Assembly (NCBI GenBank): GCA_023432465.1
Contig: JAEYUO010000097.1
Span: 1-64,000, forward strand
Origin: Planctomycetota bacterium
GTDB taxonomy: Bacteria > Planctomycetota > Phycisphaerae > Phycisphaerales > UBA1924
Direction of reading: 5' to 3'
Length of the DNA: 64,000 nt
In this document: positions 26,603 to 33,428 of the stretch, one piece after another
Numbering within the stretch: the first letter of the stretch is position 1
Layout: the number at the start of each line of letters is the position of its first letter
Position numbers and translations under genes: made by a program
Notes under the pieces: generated by a model
Told to the model about the DNA's origin: nothing
The model's database searches: none
The model's input: the letters and a program-made list of their open reading frames with translations, nothing else

Positions 26603-28159
26603 TCAGAAGCCCGTCTGCTGGAGGTCGGCACCCCAAATGTCGCCCGCGAAGTTCCGGTCCAGAATGAACCCGAATCCGTACGACATCCGGAAACCGCTGC
26701 GGATGATCGCGATCGGATACGCAAAGAAGTTGGTACCAACGTTGATCATGTCATCCGGCTTCAGATAGATGTCCGGCTGGGTCTGCTCGGCAATCGCCCG
26801 CAGATTCAGCCGGATCGTCGCCTGCCGGTCCTTGCCCACGACGCGCGTCAGGTCCACGCGCTCGGGGATGGCCAACGCGCCCAGCCCGCCGGCGGACGTC
26901 AGGGCACGCAGCAGCGTCAGACGCCCGTCGCCCGGCAGGTTGTACGGTCCCGGGCGATTCACCTGGCCGCTGATGTAGACCAGGCCGCTCTTGGACGGCG
27001 GAATACGCACCACATCCGAGGGCCGCAGCACGACGTTCACATCGGCCTGACCGGCAAGCAGCGGCCCGGTCGGCACTTCGATAACCCGCTGCACCACCTG
27101 CGCCTCGCCCGCCGTGCCCGCTCCGGACAACGGGTCCGCGCCCTCCGGCACGCCCGTCCCGCCATTCACCTGAGTCCACTGGCCGTTCAGGAAGATCCAG
27201 TTCGACTTGGTGCCCGATGGCTGGTCGGCGGTGTCGGTCGGCGTCGAGGGCCGATTGCCGCCGGTGTCGGGGATGTCAATCGGGGGCTGTGCCCGTCCGG
27301 CCGCGGCAGGGCTCCCCGAATCTCGCCGGCCAATCACCGCAGGAGAGGGCTTGGCTTCGGGCTCGCTCAGAGCGTCGATGAGCCGCATCAGGTCGTCGCC
27401 CGCGGGCTCCGCGCCGGGGGCCGCTCCACGGGGTTCGTTCCAGCCGTCCCGGGTCCGAGTCGGCTCCGTCCGGCCGGGTGAGGCATCCGCGAGCGAATGC
27501 TGCCGGATGATGTAGATCGTCGGGATCGTTTCCGCGATTCCCCCCGCGACCGTGATCCCCTCCAGGAGCCTGTAATCCCGCGTGGGGATGTAGTACTGGC
27601 CGGGTGCTGCCACCGCCCCAAGCACGGAGAACGTCTGCCGCCGCAACTGCAGCGGCGTCACGGCGACAATCGGATTGTCCTGCATGTCCGCCGCGGCGAT
27701 GGCGTTCTCAATCGCCTCGCGGGCTTCCGTCGGGGTCTTGCCCTCCAGACGGAACGCACCCAGCTTCGGCAGATCGATGAACCCGGTCAGATCGACCACG
27801 CGCTCGAACCGCTCCTCCAGCCGGATCTCAAAGAAGTCACGGATACGGATCTCGAGAATGTCCCCCGCCGAGATTCGGTACTCATCCGCATAGGGGACCA
27901 GATCAGCGGGCTGGATCGGCGAGGTCTGCACATACGTGCCCGAGTCGTCCTCAATGCTCGCGAGCCGGTCGAGGATCGGCATCACCGTCGGCGTGGCCTC
28001 CCAGCGGCCGATCACCGAGGGGTCGAACCACGAATCCACTTCGCAGCCGGTCAGGCCGGTCAGACCGAGCGCCAGCCCGACGCCCGCGGCGATTCGTCCA
28101 AGTTTGGAAGTACGGCTTTGCGCGGTCCGCCGGGAGCACGAGAAAGTTGAAGTAGACAC
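26603..28159 (-). CDS. Wza-like polysaccharide export lipoprotein
   Basis: An outer-membrane lipoprotein (518 residues) forming the export pore for polysaccharide. The lipobox LTGC puts the lipidated Cys at residue 39. A polysaccharide-export domain follows (DEYRISAGDILEIRI, near residues 93-107, then ERVVDLTGFIDLPKLGAFRLEGKT). Two SLBB-type segments (VLGAVAAPGQYYIP and VYISGQVNRPGPYNLPGDG) come later, separated by about 130 Pro/Gly/Asp-rich residues that are probably disordered. GTG at 28159 is the start: AAGGAGG lies seven to eight bases upstream. It is the first gene of the leftward block. Confidence 0.9.
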   Translation of the reverse strand: MSTSTFSCSRRTAQSRTSKLGRIAAGVGLALGLTGLTGCEVDSWFDPSVIGRWEATPTVMPILDRLASIEDDSGTYVQTSPIQPADLVPYADEYRISAGDILEIRIRDFFEIRLEERFERVVDLTGFIDLPKLGAFRLEGKTPTEAREAIENAIAAADMQDNPIVAVTPLQLRRQTFSVLGAVAAPGQYYIPTRDYRLLEGITVAGGIAETIPTIYIIRQHSLADASPGRTEPTRTRDGWNEPRGAAPGAEPAGDDLMRLIDALSEPEAKPSPAVIGRRDSGSPAAAGRAQPPIDIPDTGGNRPSTPTDTADQPSGTKSNWIFLNGQWTQVNGGTGVPEGADPLSGAGTAGEAQVVQRVIEVPTGPLLAGQADVNVVLRPSDVVRIPPSKSGLVYISGQVNRPGPYNLPGDGRLTLLRALTSAGGLGALAIPERVDLTRVVGKDRQATIRLNLRAIAEQTQPDIYLKPDDMINVGTNFFAYPIAIIRSGFRMSYGFGFILDRNFAGDIWGADLQQTGF

Positions 28160-28350
28160 TCGGATCCTCCTTGCTGCGTTCACGGGTCGCTCCTGCGGCC
28201 CGAAGAATGGGAATCGACCCATCCTACCTTGGGGGGTGCTTTATCGGCACTTCGGGGTGCCAAGGCGCAAAGGTCGCGCCCAATCTCGCACTTCGCCGCC
28301 GCTCGAACGCCCCCGCCGTACGACCTCGCTCGCCCTACAGTTCTGCGAGC
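28160..28350. other. Divergent promoter region, polysaccharide block and lipA
   Basis: The 191 bases between the Wza-like gene (left) and lipA (right) hold AAGGAGG for the former and TACAGT for the latter. TACCTTGGGGGGT at about 28225-28237 resembles G-run sequence upstream of two secreted-protein genes (33118-33126 and 41227-41237). No long palindrome is seen. Confidence 0.45.
28336..28341 (+). promoter_or_regulatory. -10-like TACAGT upstream of lipA
   Basis: TACAGT ends nine bases before the ATG at 28351. Transcription starting there would leave at most a few bases of leader. No ribosome binding site is visible, in line with other genes here. Confidence 0.35.
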
Positions 28351-29463
28351 ATGTCCACATCTTCCCCGCCAACTCCGCCGCCCACGCCCGAAACGGATGC
28401 GGGGCTGGCCAGAACGCTCGCCCGTCATCCGCGCCCGCTCGGCGGCGATCCCCTGAAACAAGTGGCGAGTCCGCTCGTCAGCCTTTCGGGCATGGTTCTC
28501 AATAACCAAGATAGCGGCCCGCAGCAGCTCACCAACAAGAAGAAGCCCGACTGGCTCCGCGCCAAAGTTCCCGGCGGCGCGGCGTACACCCATCTCAAGG
28601 GAATCATCGACAGCCACCGTGTCCACACGGTATGTCAGGAAGCGAACTGCCCCAATATGGGGGAGTGCTGGTCTCGCGGCGTGGCAACGATCATGATCCT
28701 CGGCGACACCTGCACCCGCGCGTGCGGGTTCTGCAACGTCAAGACCGGCAGGCCGCCGACCCTTGATATTGATGAGCCTCGCCGGGTCGCCGACAGCCTC
28801 CGGCTCATGTATGAGGGCGCGAAGCTCAAGCACATCGTCATCACCAGCGTCAATCGTGACGAGCTCAAGGATGGCGGCGCGGCCATCTGGGCGGAGACCA
28901 TCACCCGATCGCGGGAGCTCTGCCCCGACATGTCGATCGAGGTCCTCATCCCCGATTTCCAGGGCGACTGGGATGCCCTGCAACGGGTGATCGATGCACG
29001 CCCGCACATCATCAATCACAACCTGGAAACGGTGAGGCGGAACTATCCCGCCGTCCGCCCGAGCGCGAAGTTTGATCGCTCGGTCGAGTTGTTGCGGCGC
29101 GTCAAGGCGGCGGGCATGGTCGCCAAGACCGGCATCATGGTCGGCATCGGCGAGCGGGATGACGAGGTCCTCGAGCTCATGCGGTTTGTCCAGCGGAACA
29201 CGACGGTTCAGGGTCGCGACGGCAAGCTCGATTCCTGCGACATCCTCACGATCGGCCAGTACCTCCAGCCCACGCGCAACCACCTGCCCGTGGACCGCTG
29301 GGTCACGCCCGCACAGTTCGCGGCGTTCAAGGAAGCCGGTCTGGCCGCGGGCTTCAAGGTTGTCGAGTCGGGGCCGATGGTCCGCTCCAGCTATCACGCG
29401 GATCACCAGGCGGATGTGCTGAGCACGATCGAGAGCGAACGCCAGAAGCGTGCAGCGCACTGA
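28351..29463 (+). CDS. lipA: Lipoyl synthase
   Basis: A radical SAM enzyme that inserts two sulfurs into octanoyl groups of lipoate-dependent enzymes. Both clusters are visible: the auxiliary 4Fe-4S ligands Cys95, Cys100 and Cys106 (CQEANCPNMGEC) and the radical SAM ligands Cys121, Cys125 and Cys128 (CTRACGFC). The C-terminal RSSYHADHQ segment holds the conserved serine that ligates the auxiliary cluster. The protein has 370 residues, with a Pro/Thr-rich N-terminus of about 40 residues longer than usual. lipB is not adjacent. The HD-GYP gene follows five bases later. Confidence 0.95.
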   Translation: MSTSSPPTPPPTPETDAGLARTLARHPRPLGGDPLKQVASPLVSLSGMVLNNQDSGPQQLTNKKKPDWLRAKVPGGAAYTHLKGIIDSHRVHTVCQEANCPNMGECWSRGVATIMILGDTCTRACGFCNVKTGRPPTLDIDEPRRVADSLRLMYEGAKLKHIVITSVNRDELKDGGAAIWAETITRSRELCPDMSIEVLIPDFQGDWDALQRVIDARPHIINHNLETVRRNYPAVRPSAKFDRSVELLRRVKAAGMVAKTGIMVGIGERDDEVLELMRFVQRNTTVQGRDGKLDSCDILTIGQYLQPTRNHLPVDRWVTPAQFAAFKEAGLAAGFKVVESGPMVRSSYHADHQADVLSTIESERQKRAAH

Positions 29464-29468
29464 CACCC

Positions 29469-30146
29469 ATGGCCCCCGATGCGGTCCACTCCCTGGTCAA
29501 AGCCCTTGAGCACAAGGATGGTGACACCGCCGCGCACACCTGGCGAGTCGTGCTCTATACCCGCGCCATGGCCGAGCACTTCGGCGTGGATGTCGCGATG
29601 ATCGAGCGGCTCTCGATCGCCGCGGCGGTGCACGATGTCGGCAAGCTCGATATCCCCGATTCGATCATCAAGAAGCCCGGGCCCCTCAGCGATGAGGAGT
29701 GGGGGGTGATGAAGCGGCACACGCTTCTGGGCGAGCAGCGGCTGCGAGCTCTGGGCATCACCGATCCTCTCGTGCTGGAGCTCGTGCGATCGCACCACGA
29801 GCGTGTTGACGGGCGCGGCTACCCGGACGGCCTTCTGGGCGACCAGCTGGGCAGGGGGCCGCGTTACTTTGCGGTGATCGACTCGTTCGACGCGATGACC
29901 AGCATCCGCCCGTACCGCGCACAAGTCGGCCCCGATGCGGCGGAGGCGGCGATCCGAGATCTGCTCGATTCGCGCGGCACGAAGTACTGCGGCGAATGCG
30001 TGGATGCATTCGTGACGCTCTACCGGACCGGCCGCATCGGCTGGATCCTGGAGTACTTCAATGATCGTGGCGATGTGCCCGAGTTCGGGCTTGCGCAGGC
30101 CGCGGGCGCGCGGTCATCGGCCAGCGGAAGCCGCCCGGGCCGCTGA
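29469..30146 (+). CDS. HD-GYP domain phosphodiesterase-like protein
   Basis: A 225-residue stand-alone HD-GYP domain, a fold that hydrolyses cyclic di-GMP. Metal-binding and signature residues are present: His23 in AAHTWRV, HDVGK at 55-59, His84 in MKRHT, HHER at 109-112 and DGRGYPDGL at 114-122, then AVIDSFDAMTS and RPYR. No receiver or sensor domain is attached. It starts five bases after the lipA stop, so it is probably co-transcribed with lipA, an unusual pairing with no evident functional link. It converges on rpmH with 12 bases between them. Confidence 0.88.
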   Translation: MAPDAVHSLVKALEHKDGDTAAHTWRVVLYTRAMAEHFGVDVAMIERLSIAAAVHDVGKLDIPDSIIKKPGPLSDEEWGVMKRHTLLGEQRLRALGITDPLVLELVRSHHERVDGRGYPDGLLGDQLGRGPRYFAVIDSFDAMTSIRPYRAQVGPDAAEAAIRDLLDSRGTKYCGECVDAFVTLYRTGRIGWILEYFNDRGDVPEFGLAQAAGARSSASGSRPGR

Positions 30147-30158
30147 CACGCGGGCTTA

Positions 30159-30308
30159 CTACATCTTGTCGGCGACGTTCAGAGAACGGCCCATGCGCCG
30201 CTTGGCGTTCATGATCTTGCGGCCGGCCTTGGTCTTCATCCGGGCGCGAAACCCGCACTTGCGCTTGCGCTTAATGCGGCTGATCCGCTTCTCGTAATGC
30301 ATACCCAT
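30159..30308 (-). CDS. rpmH: 50S ribosomal protein bL34
   Basis: A 49-residue, strongly basic protein. It begins MGMHYEKRISRIKRKRKCGF and contains GFRARMKTKAGRKI, the hallmark of bL34. The ATG at 30308 is chosen because GGAGG lies eight bases upstream; a second ATG two codons later is the alternative. In most bacteria rpmH sits before rnpA next to dnaA. Here there is no rnpA, and dnaA is 29 kb away, so the ancestral cluster is broken. The terminal region NVADKM is longer than in the E. coli protein. Easily missed because it is so short. Confidence 0.9.
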   Translation of the reverse strand: MGMHYEKRISRIKRKRKCGFRARMKTKAGRKIMNAKRRMGRSLNVADKM

Positions 30309-30407
30309 GGGAAACGACCTCCGGCTTCAAAAGTTGGGGCGGGGAGTCTAGGCCGCCCCTCGCCCGGTTTCCGCGAACCCGCGATTCTCGCCGTGCGATT
30401 CAAACAG

Positions 30408-30437
30408 TTGGGCAATGCCCGGAGTAGGTGTTAGACT
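30408..30437 (+). promoter_or_regulatory. Putative promoter of rnc
   Basis: TTGGGC at 30408-30413, an 18-base spacer and TAGACT at 30432-30437, the latter preceded by TG one base away (extended -10 form TGTTAGACT, 30429-30437). Transcription would start near 30444, giving a leader of about 200 bases. Confidence 0.4.
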
Positions 30438-30443
30438 GTGGCA

Positions 30444-30645
30444 GGCCCCCCAACGTGCAGGGGTGCCGTTCCCCGGGGGGGAGGGAATGCGGGCCGGTCG
30501 GGAGCGATTGCTCACCGGCCGCCAGGACTCGCGTCCGATAACGCGGGTTCCTCGGCGGTCTGCGAGCAGGCGCACCCCCCGGCGAGAGGGTTCGTTGTCT
30601 TCCCCTGGCCGCGCGGCGGGCACGTCCGCGTCGGCCGGGGCAAGG
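30444..30645 (+). other. Structured leader upstream of rnc
   Basis: A roughly 200-base non-coding stretch rich in pairing. CCCCCCAACG (30446-30455) faces CGTT (30467-30470) and GGGGGG (30475-30480). GGCCGGT (30492-30498), GAGC (30502-30505), a GATT loop, GCTC (30510-30513) and ACCGGCC (30514-30520) form an 11-bp stem with a 3-base bulge. It does not match SRP RNA, RNase P RNA, tmRNA or 6S RNA by eye. In E. coli the rnc leader is cut by RNase III itself; a similar autoregulation is inferred here. Confidence 0.4.
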
Positions 30646-30657
30646 ATGTGTGCGCCG

Positions 30658-31395
30658 ATGTCGCTTGAAGATCGTCTCGAACAGGCCCAGGCCATCCTGG
30701 GGTACCGCTTCACCGATCCGTCCCTGGTCACGACCGCGCTCACGCACGCGTCGCTGACCGACAGCCGGCTGAACTCCAACGAGCGGCTTGAGTTCCTCGG
30801 CGATGCCGTGCTGGGGCTGGTCTGCTGCGAGCAGATCTTCTCCCTCCACCCGGATCTGCTCGAAGGGGAGATGACCAAGATCAAGTCGCTGGTCGTCAGC
30901 CGCGCCAACTGCGCAGCGATGGCGCGGAGCATCGGCATCGATGCCCTGTTGATGCTCGGCAAGGGCATGCAGCAGCACGCCGCGCTCCCGCAGTCCCTGG
31001 CCGCGGGCACGATGGAAGCCGTGATCGCGGCGATCTTTCTCGATGGGGGCATCGATGCCGCCCGCGCGTTCCTGCGTCCGCTGCTCGCGCCGGTCATCGC
31101 CTCGGCCTATGCCAGCGGCCACCAGGAGAACTACAAGTCTCTCCTGCAGCAGCACGCCCAGCAGATGTTCCAGGAGACGGCCAACTACCTCGTCCTGGAT
31201 GAGAAGGGCCCCGATCATTCCAAGGCCTTCGAGCTGTGCGTGGAGATCGGCGGCCGCCGCTTCCCCACCTGCTGGGGCTCAAGCAAGAAGCAGGCCGAGC
31301 AGATGGCCGCGCTCGCGGCGCTGACCGAACTGGGCATCACCACGCAGGATGCCAACGGCCAGATCCAGCTTGTGCGTACCGCCGGCGCGGCCTGA
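30658..31395 (+). CDS. rnc: Ribonuclease III
   Basis: A double-strand RNA endonuclease for rRNA and mRNA processing (245 residues). The signature NERLEFLGDAVL is at residues 41-52 with the catalytic Glu and Asp, and the second metal site is in GTMEAVIAAIFLDGG (near 118-131). A dsRNA-binding domain fills residues 160-235 (NYKSLLQQHAQQM...AFELCVEIGGRRF...SSKKQAEQMAALAAL). The ATG at 30658 gives the family N-terminus MSLEDRLEQ; an in-frame ATG at 30646 adds four residues and is possible. A structured leader precedes it. Confidence 0.93.
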   Translation: MSLEDRLEQAQAILGYRFTDPSLVTTALTHASLTDSRLNSNERLEFLGDAVLGLVCCEQIFSLHPDLLEGEMTKIKSLVVSRANCAAMARSIGIDALLMLGKGMQQHAALPQSLAAGTMEAVIAAIFLDGGIDAARAFLRPLLAPVIASAYASGHQENYKSLLQQHAQQMFQETANYLVLDEKGPDHSKAFELCVEIGGRRFPTCWGSSKKQAEQMAALAALTELGITTQDANGQIQLVRTAGAA

Positions 31396-31471
31396 ACCCG
31401 CTGGTTTCAGCGCTTTTCGTGATTCGGCTCTTCCGGCTCTCCGGCGGGTGCGCCTGCGCCATGGGCGCACG

Positions 31472-31503
31472 AAAAAACCCCCATCCCTTGGAAGGAATGG
31501 GGG
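31472..31503 (-). terminator. Intrinsic terminator of the dockerin-tailed protein gene
   Basis: CCCCCAT (31478-31484) pairs with ATGGGGG (31497-31503). On the minus strand the stem is followed by a run of six T (31472-31477). It lies 38 bases past the stop codon of the minus-strand gene and may also slow transcription from rnc. Confidence 0.8.
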
Positions 31504-31540
31504 CTTTGCGTGTTGAGAGAAGCTGGTCCGAAGGCCGGGA

Positions 31541-33058
31541 TCAGCAGGGGCCGGTGCCGTGGGCGAACCACTCGCTGAGGAACGCGAAGATCGCACCCAC
31601 ACCGGAGGCTCCACCGAAGTTCTGGGCCTCGACATCATCGGCGAACCACGAGGCGAGGAAGGCGAAGATGTCGGGGACGCCGACGGTGTCATCGCCATCC
31701 CAGTCCGCGAGGCAGGGCGTGCCGGTCGGGGCGCTGGGCGCCATGACGCGCATATCGAAGCTGGATGGCTCGCCCGGAGCGGCCGGACGCCACAGGCCGA
31801 TGGTCGCGTAGGCCTCGCCGGCGGGCGGGGTGTCGGCGACAAACCGGAAGTTGTACGTCGTTCCCCAGCGGATCGCGTTGGCGTTGATGTTCACGTTGAA
31901 CGACTGCGTGGCCCAACCGACCTTGCCGCCGGTCATATCCGTGGCCCACGGCGTGCTGCTGCGGTTCACGTTGCCCTCGCCGTCGCCGTTGCGGTAGACG
32001 GGGCAGTGGAAGCCGACGTTCGTGACGTTGACGCCCGCGGGGACGGGGACATCGAACGAGCCGGCGGAGCGGTGCGAGCTCTGGTTGTGGATCGAGTACT
32101 CGTAGCGCCAGGTGCCGTCGCCCAGGTCGTAGGCGCGGGAGGAGACGATGAACTTGCCCTCGCCCTTGTAGGGGTCGCTCTCGATCGGCGTGGCATTGGG
32201 GACGATGTACTTGTCCTGCAGCACCTGGTTGTCGATCTGCGGCCAGATTTCGACGGCGGACTTCTGCCGCTGCATCGCGTCGATGCCGTTGCCGAAGCTG
32301 GTGGTCGTGATCGACGCGTTCCAGCCAGCGGCCGCGCTACCGGACATCACGATCCGGCGGAACGAGGTGTTGTTGAACTTGTTACCCGCGGCGGCATCAT
32401 CCGGCGTCACGTACTGCGCCTCGCCCAAGTGGCGGACGGCCGTGCCGGAGTTGAAGGCGGCGGTGTTGCTCGCGACGATGTCCTCGAGGCGGAACTCCAG
32501 GCGACGGGCGGTATTGCCGCTGTAGCCGGGGTTGGCCGGGGGATAGGTGAAGAAGCCGGTGCTCGCATTGACCTGCCAGCGCGGGCCGGCGGCAGACTGG
32601 CCGCCGTTACGGCTGGAGGTGTACGGGTCGGAGCAGCCCACACCCAGACGGCTGCCGCCTTGTCCGTTGCACGTGCAGCAGAGGTTCTGGGTCAGCGCGG
32701 TGAAGCCGTGCTTCAGCCAGCTCATGCCGACCTGCTCCAGCGTGGCGTAGTTGCCGAACTCGCGATACTGGAAGAGGTTGCCACCGATGACGGGGTGCTG
32801 GTTGGTGCTTGCGATCCAGTTCAGGTTCACCGTGCCGACGTTGCAGGACGTGGTGCCCAGCGAGGTGGCGTCGAGACCGCCTCCATGGGTGTAGTTGGCG
32901 AGCGCGCTGTTGACGTCGCCATCGTTGCCGTCGATGATGTTGCCGACGATCACGTCGGGCCCCGTCGACGTCTGGCACTGTGCGCTTGCAAGGCCCGCGG
33001 CCATCGCCAGCGAAGCGGCGGCCGTCACCATCCCGAGCTTTTTGCCATGATCTTTCAT
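31541..33058 (-). CDS. Secreted protein with GC-type dockerin-like tail
   Basis: A 505-residue exported protein. Residues 1-29 are a signal peptide (MKDHGKKLGMVTAAASLAMAAGLASA). A Cys-containing middle region, with NQSSHRSAGSFDVPVP suggestive of a beta-sandwich, follows. The end carries two dockerin-like units: CLADWDGDDTVGVPDIFAFLASWFA and SGVGAIFAFLSEWFA, the second degenerate and lacking the DxDGD calcium loop. The C-terminal GPC fits the 'GC-type' class. The function of the body is unknown. Such tails are thought to anchor or sort proteins at the planctomycete surface. The start is set by AGAGGT before the ATG and by the signal peptide. Confidence 0.82.
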   Translation of the reverse strand: MKDHGKKLGMVTAAASLAMAAGLASAQCQTSTGPDVIVGNIIDGNDGDVNSALANYTHGGGLDATSLGTTSCNVGTVNLNWIASTNQHPVIGGNLFQYREFGNYATLEQVGMSWLKHGFTALTQNLCCTCNGQGGSRLGVGCSDPYTSSRNGGQSAAGPRWQVNASTGFFTYPPANPGYSGNTARRLEFRLEDIVASNTAAFNSGTAVRHLGEAQYVTPDDAAAGNKFNNTSFRRIVMSGSAAAGWNASITTTSFGNGIDAMQRQKSAVEIWPQIDNQVLQDKYIVPNATPIESDPYKGEGKFIVSSRAYDLGDGTWRYEYSIHNQSSHRSAGSFDVPVPAGVNVTNVGFHCPVYRNGDGEGNVNRSSTPWATDMTGGKVGWATQSFNVNINANAIRWGTTYNFRFVADTPPAGEAYATIGLWRPAAPGEPSSFDMRVMAPSAPTGTPCLADWDGDDTVGVPDIFAFLASWFADDVEAQNFGGASGVGAIFAFLSEWFAHGTGPC

Positions 33059-33428
33059 TCGTGTACCTCTTCTGATTTGACCTACGGACCTCTCAACAAC
33101 GCAGACAACTCCCGACCTTGGGGGGTTGATTTTGACAGTGAAACAATGTGCGCATCTCGGCCGCCGAAGGGCACTTGCAGGTGACCGGGAACCACATTCA
33201 TGGTGGGCCCAACGGCCCGGAAACGATTGAGACTCCTGCACGGACGCAGCGACACCGGCGCGAATGGCCGGGGGCGAGACGTCTGTTATACGCCGTCAGC
33301 GGAGCATCGGATGCATGCAACGACTGCCATACCTCTCCACCATACAGGATGGATGCGTCCGCCGCTACCCACATGACCCATGTTTTAGGGATGACCCCGG
33401 GATATGCCACCCCCTCGGGCATATTGCC
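33059..33428. other. Upstream region of a secreted-protein gene, no gene seen
   Basis: About 370 bases with no convincing coding frame. It carries the leader of the minus-strand dockerin-tailed gene, including an AGAGGT ribosome binding site and a CCCCCCAAGG stretch (33118-33127 region on the minus strand) that resembles sequence upstream of the large beta-helix gene. Frames of up to 94 codons here look like chance. Confidence 0.4.

Noticed and set aside
30444..30645. Possible SRP RNA, RNase P RNA, tmRNA or 6S RNA upstream of rnc
   Set aside because: The GGAAGCAGC-type tetraloop, RNase P core elements and tmRNA ends are absent; kept only as a structured leader.
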